Of a DNA stretch of 64,000 nt, positions 54,373 to 63,970 are shown piece by piece. The notes below the pieces were generated by a model, which had not been told where the DNA came from, did no database searches, and worked only from the letters and a program-made list of their open reading frames with translations. Both the position numbers and the translations under genes were made by a program. The DNA is from an uncultured Bacteroidales bacterium (GTDB lineage: Bacteria; Bacteroidota; Bacteroidia; Bacteroidales; Bacteroidaceae), in contig CALGJF010000009.1 in assembly GCA_937914945.1 (NCBI GenBank), positions 162,534 to 226,533 on the forward strand, read 5' to 3'. Within the stretch, counting starts at the first letter, position 1, and each line of letters starts with the position of its first letter.

Positions 54373-55683
54373 ATGACAAAAAAAAAGAAAATTATGACAA
54401 GCAAGATTATAAAACAACTATGGAACGAGAAAGGCGACAATGTGTGGCTTTTTGTCGAACTTGTAATAGTATCTGTATTCCTGTGGCACGCAGTGGACCC
54501 TTTATACACCCTGAACAGAGTCAAGAACATCCCCAAAGGATTCAATCCAGAGAATATCTGCCGTGTATATATACACGAATATTACAAATCGGACAAGGAG
54601 TACGATGCGAGCGTTGATGAGAGCAGTGAAACACGATACGCGTCCATTACATCAATCTTCAACAACATTGTATCATTGCCCGAGATCGAGAGTTACTACG
54701 GCGGGTTCGGTATACCATATGGTGTAACCTTAGGAACTATTCATATATACTACAACGAGAACGGAGAAGAAGACAATGGGGAAGGGAGAAAGGAGATTGA
54801 GCTTTACTACTATTCAGCGGAGAGAGGAGAGTTTTTCAAAGTTCTTCAGATAAAAGATATAAAAACAGGACAATACCCTACACAGCTCCAAAAAGGGGAG
54901 ATACAATTATCACGCTCGGCAGCCATGGAACTTTTCGGCACCACAGACTGCATAGGACGGGAGGTTGAAAATGAATACGGAATACGTAAACTGAAGATAA
55001 CAGGAGTCTATGAGGATTTCCAGCCAAACCCATATATGATACCGGAACCGACTGTTGTGGCCAATTATGTAGATAATCCACCTGAATTTATATATCTGAG
55101 GCTGAAGGAGGGCGTTGACCGGGATAGCTTCATAAAGCGGTTCAACGAGGAGCTGCGGCCCACATTAAGGGTGGGGAACCGCTATGCAGGAACCATGGTC
55201 GATTTTGAATCTGTAATAGAAGAGAATATGTACAACGTGATTCATGAGAGCAAGAACCGCTTCCAGCTTTTCATCTCGTTCTTTGCGCTGTTCTGCGCTT
55301 TCCTGGGCATTGTGAGCACATTCTGGATACGTACAAACGACCGTCGGGGCGAGATTGGCATAATGCGCAGCGTGGGAGCCAGCCGCCGTCGCATAATAGG
55401 ACAGTTTGTGACCGAGGCGCTGCTGCTGGTGAGTCTGGCATTTGCCGTTGCACTGCCACTCATCGTACACCTTGTTGCAAGCAACGACTTTGCACAACCT
55501 ACAGACAGTATTACAAACGAGCAGCTTGCAGCATATAGCAATGTATTTGCTCCCCTGCCCCGCTTTGCAGTGATAACCGCCGCCACATATTTTATAATCG
55601 CAGCAACGGCGGTAATAGCAGCGGTAATACCCGCTGCAAAAGCCTGTAAAACAGATATAGCCAATGCACTAAAAGAAGAATAA
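54373..55683 (+). CDS. FtsX/MacB-type ABC permease, pair 1 type B
   Basis: 436 residues; codon 8 (ATG 54394) is an equal start because MTSKIIKQLWNE aligns with the other type B proteins. A membrane helix near the N-terminus, a periplasmic domain, then three helices with the FtsX block FWIRTNDRRGEIGIMRSVGA and SRRRIIGQFVTEALLL. The last 55 codons are nearly identical in DNA to those of the pair 2 type B gene. Type B proteins end ACKTDIANALKEE. Confidence 0.87.
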   Translation: MTKKKKIMTSKIIKQLWNEKGDNVWLFVELVIVSVFLWHAVDPLYTLNRVKNIPKGFNPENICRVYIHEYYKSDKEYDASVDESSETRYASITSIFNNIVSLPEIESYYGGFGIPYGVTLGTIHIYYNENGEEDNGEGRKEIELYYYSAERGEFFKVLQIKDIKTGQYPTQLQKGEIQLSRSAAMELFGTTDCIGREVENEYGIRKLKITGVYEDFQPNPYMIPEPTVVANYVDNPPEFIYLRLKEGVDRDSFIKRFNEELRPTLRVGNRYAGTMVDFESVIEENMYNVIHESKNRFQLFISFFALFCAFLGIVSTFWIRTNDRRGEIGIMRSVGASRRRIIGQFVTEALLLVSLAFAVALPLIVHLVASNDFAQPTDSITNEQLAAYSNVFAPLPRFAVITAATYFIIAATAVIAAVIPAAKACKTDIANALKEE

Positions 55684-55775
55684 CATTAACACCCCTTAAT
55701 AGCCCTTAACAGCCCTTAGTAGCCCTTAATAACCCTTAATCCCCCTTAATAACCTTTTAACCACCCCCACCAGCA
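55684..55775. repeat. CCCTTAAT short-repeat array, copy 1
   Basis: About 90 bases built from units such as CCCTTAATAA, CCCTTAACAG and CCCTTAGTAG, ending in ACCCCCACCAGC just before the next ATG. A longer version lies at 58367-58509. Unit length is near 10 bases with single-base variation. Confidence 0.8.
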
Positions 55776-57077
55776 ATGATACTCACCCAAGCAATCACAC
55801 TCATGCGGCAACACAAGCTGTTCACCGCCATATACATTGCAGGCACGGCAATATCCCTTGCCCTTGCAATGACACTCTTTATGGTGCTCTACATACATTT
55901 GGCACCCGCCTACCCCGAATATCATCGCAACAGGACTATGAAGCTCTGGGGCTTTGTAATTAAAGACATAGAGCCACGAGAAACGGAAATGATGATAAGA
56001 TACCTGAGCGGCGGCATACGTATGAGCAAAGAATTTGCAACAGAAACGATATGCGACATCGATGGCATAGAGCAGATTGCTCTCACCAATCCCAGCTCGC
56101 AAATAACGATAAGAGCAAAGGAGACCGGCATTCTAAAAAAGATGGACAGCGGACTCTCTAATGTGGACCACAATTATTGGAAGATGTTCGATTTTGAGTT
56201 CATTCACGGCACACCGTTTACAGAAGAAGAGCTGCACGACGCCAAGGTGGTGATATCAGAATCATTGGCAAAGGAGCTTTTTGCCCGCACCGATGTGGTG
56301 GGCGAAACCATAATAATAGACGACAAAGAGGAGTGCACCATTACGGGCGTCGTGAAAGATGCACCTCGGTGTATGGCATTTACCTGCTACGATTTATTCT
56401 TTCCTTTGCACTACCACATCTTATACGCCCGCCCTTCAGACGAAAGCGGCTATGGCGGAAATTACCATGCGCTTATAAAATGCTCGCTTGGTGCCGATAT
56501 GGAAGATATCAAAAAAGAGATTGACAACCGCTACAGCCGCTATTCGCAGGAGTTTATGCAAAACGACGGCATTGAAAAATACAAGTACGAGATGGAAATT
56601 AATGAGAATTGGCAAGAGGCCTTCGGCTTGCACGAAAAGGAGATCTGGGGTTGCATGAAAAAATTCCTTTATGTAATTATGGCCTTTCTGTTCATACCCG
56701 CACTGAACTTGAGTGGAATGATTTCGTCGCGCATGAACAGCCGCCTTGCCGAGATAGGCGTGCGCAAGGCCTATGGTGCCACAAACGCGCAGATTCTGTG
56801 GCAGTTGCTGTGCGAGAATCTACTCCTCACACTCATAGGCAGCGTAGTGGGGCTAATACTCTCATACATTATTGTAAACTCGCTTTACGCCTATCTCACC
56901 TCTATAATCACGGGCTACGCTGCACACTACGACACACCAATGCATATGTTGTTCTCTACACAAATATTCATTGTAACACTGTTGCTGTGTGTGCTGCTCA
57001 ACATTGCATCGGCCTTGCTGCCGGCACTATTTGCGCTGAAAAAAAACATTGTTCAATCGCTTTATGACAAACGATGA
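55776..57077 (+). CDS. FtsX/MacB-type ABC permease, pair 2 type A
   Basis: 433 residues. The first 75 or so bases are almost identical to the pair 3 type A gene (MILTQAITLMRQHKLFTAIY). Helix near 20-42, periplasmic domain, and the C-terminal FtsX block LNLSGMISSRMNSRLAEIGV with RKAYGATNAQILW. The end overlaps the start of the type B gene by 4 bases (ATGA). It is a paralogue of the 52794 and 58510 genes. Confidence 0.87.
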   Translation: MILTQAITLMRQHKLFTAIYIAGTAISLALAMTLFMVLYIHLAPAYPEYHRNRTMKLWGFVIKDIEPRETEMMIRYLSGGIRMSKEFATETICDIDGIEQIALTNPSSQITIRAKETGILKKMDSGLSNVDHNYWKMFDFEFIHGTPFTEEELHDAKVVISESLAKELFARTDVVGETIIIDDKEECTITGVVKDAPRCMAFTCYDLFFPLHYHILYARPSDESGYGGNYHALIKCSLGADMEDIKKEIDNRYSRYSQEFMQNDGIEKYKYEMEINENWQEAFGLHEKEIWGCMKKFLYVIMAFLFIPALNLSGMISSRMNSRLAEIGVRKAYGATNAQILWQLLCENLLLTLIGSVVGLILSYIIVNSLYAYLTSIITGYAAHYDTPMHMLFSTQIFIVTLLLCVLLNIASALLPALFALKKNIVQSLYDKR

Positions 57078-58366
57078 TTATGACAAGCAAAATTATAAAA
57101 CAACTATGGAACGAAAGGCGAGGCAATGCTTGGCTCTTTGTTGAACTTATAATAGTATCTGTATTCCTGTGGCAGGCCATAGATCCTTTGTACACATACA
57201 CCTGTATCTCACAAATACCCAACGGCTGCAAATATGAAGGGCTTTTAACTGCCGCTGCAACATTTCCCAATGAAAGCGCACTGCGTAATGCCTACGATAA
57301 CACAAGCTACCAAGCACTGCGTAACGATATATTGCAAATATACAATGGGATAGCAGCATTGCCACAGATTGAAACAATCGTAGATGCGCCACTTGCTCCA
57401 ATGCATTCCTCTATGGGGAAAGAGTATAATATAGAGGCTCAATATACCCTCGACGGCAAAGAAAAAAGGGTTCAACTATGGAGATATGCGGGCGGTAGCA
57501 ACTATTCCGAGGTTTTCCACATAACAGACTATTTCACCGGTGAGGTAATGAGCCCGCTCACAAACCCTTCGGACATTTACATATCATACACAGGTGCAAT
57601 GGAGGCATTTGGCACTACCGACTGCATTGACAAGAGAATTGGCAACATCGATTGGACAACACAAAACACCACTTTCCACTACACCGTAAAAGGGGTGTAT
57701 AACGACACAAGAGAGTCTTTATACGGCCTGCCTATTGCATCTATAATAGCATACTATCCCAAGAGCGATATATCCACCGAATTCGTATTCCGTATAAAAG
57801 AGGGAACAGACCGCGATGAATTTATAAAATACTTCAACGAGAATATAGCAGGCAAGAAGTTAGGGAATATACACACCTGCTCCGAGGTTGCGCTATACGA
57901 GGCCACCGTTGCCTATAATGTGGAAACGGAACGGAACAACCACTATTTTCAACTGTTTCTATCGTTCTTTGCAATCTTCTGCGCTTTCTTGGGTATAACA
58001 AGCACATTCTGGATACGCAGCAGCGCACGCCGCGGCGACATAGGCATTATGCGCAGCGTGGGTGCAAGCCGCCGTCGCATAATAAGGCAATTCGTAACCG
58101 AGGCTTTGCTGCTGGTAACAATGGCATTTGCCGTGGCACTGCCGCTAATTATACACCTTGTTGCAAGCAACGACTTTGCACAACCATTAACTGCCACCAA
58201 CGAACAGCTTGCAGCTTATAGCAATATATTTGCTCCCCTGCCCCGCTTTGCAGTGATAACCGCCACCACATATTTTATAATAGCAGCAACAGCAGTAATA
58301 GCAGCGGTAATACCCGCTGCAAAAGCCTGCAAAACAGATATAGCCAATGCACTAAAAGAAGAATAA
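57074..58366 (+). CDS. FtsX/MacB-type ABC permease, pair 2 type B
   Basis: 430 residues. Starts MIMTSKIIKQLWNERRGNAW; same plan as the 54373 gene with the FtsX block FWIRSSARRGDIGIMRSVGA and SRRRIIRQFVTEALLL. The C-terminal 150 residues are nearly the same as in pair 1 type B, while the periplasmic domains differ strongly. This mosaic pattern suggests gene conversion of the membrane part and divergence of the ligand-facing part. Confidence 0.87.
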   Translation: MIMTSKIIKQLWNERRGNAWLFVELIIVSVFLWQAIDPLYTYTCISQIPNGCKYEGLLTAAATFPNESALRNAYDNTSYQALRNDILQIYNGIAALPQIETIVDAPLAPMHSSMGKEYNIEAQYTLDGKEKRVQLWRYAGGSNYSEVFHITDYFTGEVMSPLTNPSDIYISYTGAMEAFGTTDCIDKRIGNIDWTTQNTTFHYTVKGVYNDTRESLYGLPIASIIAYYPKSDISTEFVFRIKEGTDRDEFIKYFNENIAGKKLGNIHTCSEVALYEATVAYNVETERNNHYFQLFLSFFAIFCAFLGITSTFWIRSSARRGDIGIMRSVGASRRRIIRQFVTEALLLVTMAFAVALPLIIHLVASNDFAQPLTATNEQLAAYSNIFAPLPRFAVITATTYFIIAATAVIAAVIPAAKACKTDIANALKEE

Positions 58367-58509
58367 CATTAATACCCCCTTAATAGCCATTAATCCCCCT
58401 TAATTCCCTTTAATTACCCTTAATTACCCTTAATTACCCTTAATAACCCTTAATACCCCCTTAATAACCCTTAATACCCCCTTAATAACCTTTTTAACCC
58501 CCACCAGCA
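58367..58509. repeat. CCCTTAAT short-repeat array, copy 2
   Basis: About 140 bases of CCCTTAATTA, CCCTTAATAA and CCCCCTTAATA units, longer than the array at 55684 but with the same ends (TAACATTAA at the left, CCCCCACCAGC before ATG at the right). Confidence 0.8.
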
Positions 58510-59805
58510 ATGATACTCACCCAAGCAATCACACTCATGCGGCAACACAAGCTGTTCACCGCCATATACATTGCAGGCACGGCACTTGCAATATCATTCA
58601 CTATGGTGCTGTTTATCCTCTATTACATAAAAATTGCGCCAATCTACCCCGAATATAACCGCCCGCGCACTATGGTGCTCGACTACATATCTATGAAGCT
58701 CGACAACACCACTTGGGAAGTTTACACAGGGGGCAACCCCGGTTTCAACACACTGCGCCTCATAAAGGAACTGCCAAGTTGCGACAAAGCCTGCCTTGTG
58801 GTAAGAGACGAAGAGAGGAATGTGCCGTTTTCGGCCACAGGCGATGGCCTCGGTATGGAAACTGCGGTTTTAGGGCTTAATGTGAGCGATGAATTTTGGC
58901 AGATATTCGATTTTGAGTTTATAGCCGGTGCACCAATGCTCACAAATGGAGAAAAACTAACCGCAGATGACGGTATGTGCGTGATATCGGAGAGTTTTGC
59001 AAAAAAACTCTATGGCACTACCGATGTGGTGGGCAGGGATTTATATATTCGCGCACTCAAAGCAGGCAGAATATGCGGTGTGGTTAAAGATGTGTCGGGT
59101 GTGATGACTGCCACCGCTGCCGATATATATATGCCCTTGCAAAATTTTGAAGAAGGGAAGAGCCTTACCGGTTACTACAGTGGCGAGCAAATGTTCATTA
59201 CCACCGACAACCCCGAATCGCTCAAAAGCGAGGTAGCCGACCTTGTGGCACGTTACGACCAAGCCGATTTGGAAAATAAGGATTATGAACTGTACGGGCA
59301 GCCCCACAGCTATACACACTATGCATTGGGCAACTACTCATTCAAGATGGACGACCTTGAAAACAATGTATGGGATATTGTGAAACGCATTCTCTTTCTG
59401 CTCATTATACCGGCGTTGAACCTATGCGCGCTCATTTCGTCGCGAATGGACGAGAGGATTGCTGAATTCGGCGTGCGCAAGGCCTACGGCGCAAGCAGTT
59501 GGCAATTGGTAAAGCAGGTTCTTTGCGAGAACCTTTTCCTCACCTGTGTGGGAGGCCTTGCAGGCATTGTGATATCATATATAGTTGTGTGCAACGCCAA
59601 CGATTGGATATTTCAGGTAATAAGCATAGCTCCTAACATAGATAGCGGGTATGGGCAATACATAACCCCCGAAATGCTCTTTAACATACCGCTTGTATTA
59701 ACCATATTCCTGCTGTGCGTGGTGCTCAACCTTATATCGGCACTTGCGCCTGCGCTGTGGGCATTGAAGAACCCTATTGTATATTCATTAAATAGCAAGA
59801 GATAA
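58510..59805 (+). CDS. FtsX/MacB-type ABC permease, pair 3 type A
   Basis: 431 residues. The first 25 residues match the pair 2 type A protein, then it diverges. Helix near 20-42, periplasmic domain with DEFWQIFDFEFIAGAP, and the FtsX block LNLCALISSRMDERIAEFGV with RKAYGASSWQLVKQVLCENL. It is followed after 3 bases by its type B partner. Confidence 0.87.
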   Translation: MILTQAITLMRQHKLFTAIYIAGTALAISFTMVLFILYYIKIAPIYPEYNRPRTMVLDYISMKLDNTTWEVYTGGNPGFNTLRLIKELPSCDKACLVVRDEERNVPFSATGDGLGMETAVLGLNVSDEFWQIFDFEFIAGAPMLTNGEKLTADDGMCVISESFAKKLYGTTDVVGRDLYIRALKAGRICGVVKDVSGVMTATAADIYMPLQNFEEGKSLTGYYSGEQMFITTDNPESLKSEVADLVARYDQADLENKDYELYGQPHSYTHYALGNYSFKMDDLENNVWDIVKRILFLLIIPALNLCALISSRMDERIAEFGVRKAYGASSWQLVKQVLCENLFLTCVGGLAGIVISYIVVCNANDWIFQVISIAPNIDSGYGQYITPEMLFNIPLVLTIFLLCVVLNLISALAPALWALKNPIVYSLNSKR

Positions 59806-59808
59806 AAA

Positions 59809-61110
59809 ATGATTACAACAATTATAAAACAGCTGTGGAACAAACGCCGCGCAAATGCGTGGATATTCATAGAACTTGTGTTGGCGGCATATTTCCTGTG
59901 GAGTGTTACTGACAGCCTCTACTTCTACACCGGCAACTACCTTACCCACGATGGGCACACCGCTCACGAGTGTTATGTGGTGGAGGTGGATTATGGTATA
60001 ATATTAGGCGAGGGTGATACCTACATCAGGCAGACTCCTGAAATGCGTCGTGCCAACTACATAGATATTGTGAAGGCCGTGCGCAGCCTGCCCGAGGTTG
60101 CATACTACTGCATAGCTGCAAAGAACTCGATACCCGGCAGCAGTTTCAGCACCGACAAGGGAGCATTGGAGCTCAAGAGCGAGCTTGCCGATTGGATAAC
60201 CTTTGTTTCACTGCCCGAGTTGGGCGATGAGCAACCCTTTGCCACCTTTGGAATAGAAGATGCAGCAACAGGTGAAACCATTGTTTTGCCCTCGGCAAGA
60301 GGAAATAATGAAATATACCTATCGGAGGAGTATGCAAAAGCACTCTATGGCACTGCGGAGGTAAAAGGGAAAGAGGTGGAATTCGGTTCAAAGCATATAA
60401 TAGCAGGGGTATATAAGGACTACAAGACAAGTAACAAATATTACACCCCGCTGGAGCACTCCATCGTTACGTTTACACCCCAAATGAGGAGTGCGGGCGA
60501 TGCCTATCAGGATATTGAAGATAGGTATCATTTGGTTATAAGATTGAAGGAGGGGGTTAATCGCGCAGCATTTGAGAAACGCTTCAACGAGGAGATTGCC
60601 CCCACCCTGCGCTACGGTTATTTCCGTTGCCACGGAATAAAAAAGGTGAGCGATATACAAAAGGAGCTTATGAAAATGACCGGTGGCGAGGGGGATATGA
60701 AGATGAACATTGCGCTCTCGCTCTTTGCACTTGGCTGTGTGTTCCTTGGTATGGTAGGTTGCTTTTGGATAAGGGCTAATGCCCGTCGCGGCGAGGTGGC
60801 TCTTATGCGCTGCGTGGGAGCAAGCCGCAAAAGGGTTATTACGCAGTTCCTTGCCGAGGCTGCCATGCTTGTAACACTAGCTTACATTGTGGTGGCACCG
60901 TTCCTTGTAGAGACTGCCAAAGGGTCGTTGTACTACAACAAGGCGTATGAGATGGGATATATCATAAGTTTTTACTTGGAGAAAATTCCCCATTTCATTA
61001 TGCACACAGGGTGCAACTACGCAATAATACTCTCCACCGCACTCATTGGAACATACATTGCGGTGAACAAGGTTATTGAGCAGCACCCTGCCGAGGCACT
61101 GAAAGATTAG
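59809..61110 (+). CDS. FtsX/MacB-type ABC permease, pair 3 type B
   Basis: 433 residues. Starts MITTIIKQLWNKRRANAWIF. FtsX block FWIRANARRGEVALMRCVGA with SRKRVITQFLAEAAML, then the last two helices. It is the most diverged of the three type B genes, especially at the C-terminus (VNKVIEQHPAEALKD), and has not shared in the near-identity of pairs 1 and 2. Confidence 0.87.
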   Translation: MITTIIKQLWNKRRANAWIFIELVLAAYFLWSVTDSLYFYTGNYLTHDGHTAHECYVVEVDYGIILGEGDTYIRQTPEMRRANYIDIVKAVRSLPEVAYYCIAAKNSIPGSSFSTDKGALELKSELADWITFVSLPELGDEQPFATFGIEDAATGETIVLPSARGNNEIYLSEEYAKALYGTAEVKGKEVEFGSKHIIAGVYKDYKTSNKYYTPLEHSIVTFTPQMRSAGDAYQDIEDRYHLVIRLKEGVNRAAFEKRFNEEIAPTLRYGYFRCHGIKKVSDIQKELMKMTGGEGDMKMNIALSLFALGCVFLGMVGCFWIRANARRGEVALMRCVGASRKRVITQFLAEAAMLVTLAYIVVAPFLVETAKGSLYYNKAYEMGYIISFYLEKIPHFIMHTGCNYAIILSTALIGTYIAVNKVIEQHPAEALKD

Positions 61111-61143
61111 GAAATTAAATGCAATGGGATAGAATCTCGGATT

Positions 61144-61176
61144 GAGATTTTTCCTCCCTTCAGTCGTCAAAATGAC
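61144..61176. repeat. Right arm of the TCAAAATGAC repeat
   Basis: GAGATTTTTCCTCCCTTCAG followed by TCGTCAAAATGAC is almost the same as 54177-54209. It lies in the 137-base gap before the ATPase gene. Confidence 0.6.
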
Positions 61177-61247
61177 AAAGCAGTGTGGTTTGTATATAAC
61201 CCCATAAAAAGATAAAGTATTAAAGTAACAATTAAAATAATAGTATT

Positions 61248-61913
61248 ATGATTAAACTGACAGGAATCAACAAGATTTATCGTACAGACACCATTGAGAC
61301 ACAAGCTCTGGAGAATGTAAACATTGAGGTAAAAAAGGGAGAGTTCGTAAGCATTATGGGCCCTTCGGGTTGTGGAAAATCTACACTGCTGAACATAATA
61401 GGCCTGCTTGACGAACCCACAGGCGGCACGGTGGAGATTGCCGGATGCGACACCACGGGAATGAAGGACAAGGAGATGGCCGATTTCCGTAACCGCACAC
61501 TTGGGTTCGTATTCCAGAGTTTCCACCTTATAAACTCGCTCAATGTGATAGACAATGTGGAACTGCCACTGCTTTACCGCGGTGTGAAGCGCAGCGAACG
61601 CCGCAGGCTTGCAAAGGAGATGCTTGAGCGCGTGGGGCTGAGCCACCGTATGTATCATATGCCGTCGCAACTATCGGGCGGTCAGTGCCAGCGTGTGGCC
61701 ATTGCCCGTGCCATCATAGGCAACCCCGAGATTATCCTTGCCGATGAGCCCACCGGCAACCTCGACTCAAAGATGGGTGCAGAAATCATGGATATTCTGC
61801 ACGCACTGAACAAGGAGGATGGGCGCACCATAGTGATGGTTACTCACAATGAGGAGCAGGCGAAGCAGACCTCGCGCACAATACGTTTCTTTGACGGCCG
61901 ACAGGTTGAATAG
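61248..61913 (+). CDS. MacB/LolD-type ABC transporter ATPase
   Basis: 221 residues, a single ATPase domain. Walker [11 protein letters not shown] loop VFQSFHLI, signature [14 protein letters not shown], Walker [15 protein letters not shown] and H loop MVTHNEEQA. It is the only ATPase in the locus and so must power the FtsX-type permeases, probably in several combinations. The adjoining MITE-like element begins at its stop codon. Confidence 0.94.
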   Translation: MIKLTGINKIYRTDTIETQALENVNIEVKKGEFVSIMGPSGCGKSTLLNIIGLLDEPTGGTVEIAGCDTTGMKDKEMADFRNRTLGFVFQSFHLINSLNVIDNVELPLLYRGVKRSERRRLAKEMLERVGLSHRMYHMPSQLSGGQCQRVAIARAIIGNPEIILADEPTGNLDSKMGAEIMDILHALNKEDGRTIVMVTHNEEQAKQTSRTIRFFDGRQVE

Positions 61914-62266
61914 GAGAAGAATAAAAAGATGTATTTGGTTCCCCAAATTTGGCTGCACTCGTTGTAAAATCACAAAGTAAACTTTGCATTTAACTCGTTT
62001 GCACAAATTTTCCGCGTTACGCTTGCCTTCAAAATCCTCATTTACGCTTTGTAAACTGCGGTTTTTCAGGCTGCACAAGCACACTGCCTTTGGCGAGCCT
62101 TTGCTGCACTCGCAGTAAAACATTAAAGTAAACTTTATGTTTCGCTCGTTTGCAAAAGCACACTGCCTTTGGCGAGCCTTTGCTGCACTCGCAGTAAAAC
62201 ATTAAAGTAAACTTTATGTTTTGCTCGTTTGCAAAAGCCTTGAACTACATCTTTTTATTCATCTCC
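61913..62266. mobile_element. MITE-like element with 21-bp terminal inverted repeats
   Basis: GGAGAAGAATAAAAAGATGT(A) at 61913-61933 and its reverse complement at 62246-62266 match at 20 of 21 positions and enclose 354 bases without a gene. Inside are two tandem 79-bp units (starting near 62077 and 62156) and a third diverged copy of the shared core near 61952, each with AAAGTAAACTTT. No transposase is present, so any movement would need one in trans. It spans nearly the whole gap between the ATPase and TolC-type genes. Confidence 0.55.
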
Positions 62267-62309
62267 TTGTAAAAGAGGAAACTAAGGATTCTCCCAAAAC
62301 AACAACAAA

Positions 62310-63779
62310 ATGAGAAGAACAGCACTGATAATATTGCTGCTCGCTGCTATAGCGCAGGCAAGCGCGGCAAGCGACACACTGCGCCTCACGCTCGACGATG
62401 CGATAGTGATGGCCCGCACCCGCAGCCTCGATGCAGCAGTTGCGCTCGACGAACTGCGTGCAGCCTATTGGCAGTATCGCAGTTACAAAGCCAATTTGCT
62501 GCCCGAGGTAAGGATTAGCGGTACGACACCCTACCTGAGCCGCAGCTATAGCAGTTACCAAAACAGCGACGGCACCTACACGTTTGTGCGCAATAACTAT
62601 CTCGAGGGCAACGGGCGCATAAGCGTGCAACAGAATTTGTGGTTCACCGGCGGCAGCATATCGCTCAACAGCTCGCTCAACTACCTGAACACATTGAGCG
62701 GCAGCGGCAACAAACGTTTTATGATAACCCCCGTGTCGCTCACGCTAAACCAACCACTGTTCGGCGTGAACCATCTGAAATGGAACCGCCGAATAGAACC
62801 GGTGCGCTATGCCGAGGCAAAGGCTAATTTCCTCACCGAAACCGAGGAGATTACAATGAGCTGCATAAGCTACTTTTTCGGGTTGCTAATAGCCACGGAA
62901 AATGTGAACATTGCCAAGCAGAACCTTGCTAATGCGCAAAAACTATATGAGGTTGCAATAACCAAACGCAAGATGGGCAAGATAAGCGAAAACGATTTGC
63001 TACAGATGCGCCTGAATGTGCTCAATGCCGAGGCCGACCTCGCAAGCTACGAAAGCAACCTCAAAACAGCCGATTTCAACCTGCACACCTTCCTGAACAT
63101 TGACGACAACATAAAGATATCGTTGCAACTGCCCGAAAGGCTCACAAGCAACAAACTGCAATACGACGAGGTACTTGAAAAGGCGCTTGCCAACAATGCT
63201 TTGATAAAAAATTTTGAACGGCGTCGCTTACAGGCCGACTATAACGTGGCTAATGCTAAAAGTGCCCTTCGCGATATAAGCCTCACTGCGCAAATTGGTT
63301 ATAGCGGTACCGACAGCAAGATGAGTGCGGCATATGACAACCTGCTCGACAACCAGATTGTGAATGTGGGAATAAGCATACCCATACTCGATTGGGGAAA
63401 ACGACGTGGCCAGATAAAGGTGGCCGAGAGTAATCGCGAGGTAACGCTCAACCGCATAAAACAGGAGATGCGCAACTTCCACAGCAACCTTTTCATTCTT
63501 GTGGAGCAGTTCAACAAGCAACAAAGAAAATTAGAAATAGCACGTGAGGCCGATGAGATTGCCGGCAGACGATACTATACCAACATGGAGACCTTTATGA
63601 TTGGGAAAATAAGCACGCTCGACCTTAACGATGCGCAGATAAGCAAAGACCAGACACGGCGCAACCACCTGTACGAATTACAGAATTATTGGTATTATTA
63701 CTACAGGATACGCAGCATTGCGCTATGGGATTTTGAACGTAACTGCGACATTAACACCGATATTGAGAAACTGATGTAA
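62310..63779 (+). CDS. TolC-family outer membrane efflux channel
   Basis: 489 residues. Signal peptide (MRRTALIILLLAAIAQASA), then the two OEP repeats with long helices and short strands (LRLTLDDAIVMARTRSLDA, YEVAITKRKMGKISENDLLQ, VNVGISIPILDWGKRRGQIK). This is the exit duct for the MacAB-like system whose adaptor lies at the other end of the locus. It lies 396 bases after the ATPase gene, across the MITE-like element. It may be cotranscribed with the rest or have its own promoter; none is obvious. Confidence 0.9.
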   Translation: MRRTALIILLLAAIAQASAASDTLRLTLDDAIVMARTRSLDAAVALDELRAAYWQYRSYKANLLPEVRISGTTPYLSRSYSSYQNSDGTYTFVRNNYLEGNGRISVQQNLWFTGGSISLNSSLNYLNTLSGSGNKRFMITPVSLTLNQPLFGVNHLKWNRRIEPVRYAEAKANFLTETEEITMSCISYFFGLLIATENVNIAKQNLANAQKLYEVAITKRKMGKISENDLLQMRLNVLNAEADLASYESNLKTADFNLHTFLNIDDNIKISLQLPERLTSNKLQYDEVLEKALANNALIKNFERRRLQADYNVANAKSALRDISLTAQIGYSGTDSKMSAAYDNLLDNQIVNVGISIPILDWGKRRGQIKVAESNREVTLNRIKQEMRNFHSNLFILVEQFNKQQRKLEIAREADEIAGRRYYTNMETFMIGKISTLDLNDAQISKDQTRRNHLYELQNYWYYYYRIRSIALWDFERNCDINTDIEKLM

Positions 63780-63945
63780 GGTGCACAGCCGTGCGTTAAG
63801 AGTGCTCCGTTTTTCAAGTAAGCTGCAAAAGTTGGAGAACACCTGAATAAATTGCATTGATAGACGAGCGTAAAAGCGATTAAAGTTTCTTTAATATCCT
63901 CGGTGGCCCATGAGCCTTTCTTTGTTTAATCTTATTTCTTTTTAC

Positions 63946-63970
63946 CTCCTTTTTGTCGCACAAAAAGGAG
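63946..63970. repeat. Perfect 11-bp inverted repeat near the right edge
   Basis: CTCCTTTTTGT (63946-63956) and ACAAAAAGGAG (63960-63970) around CGC. Nothing else was recognised in the 221 bases after the TolC gene. It may be a terminator or another intergenic repeat. Confidence 0.45.

Noticed and set aside
55684..58509. CCCTTAAT arrays considered as telomere-like ends or CRISPR
   Set aside because: They are short, internal to an operon, vary in unit length, and have no spacers.
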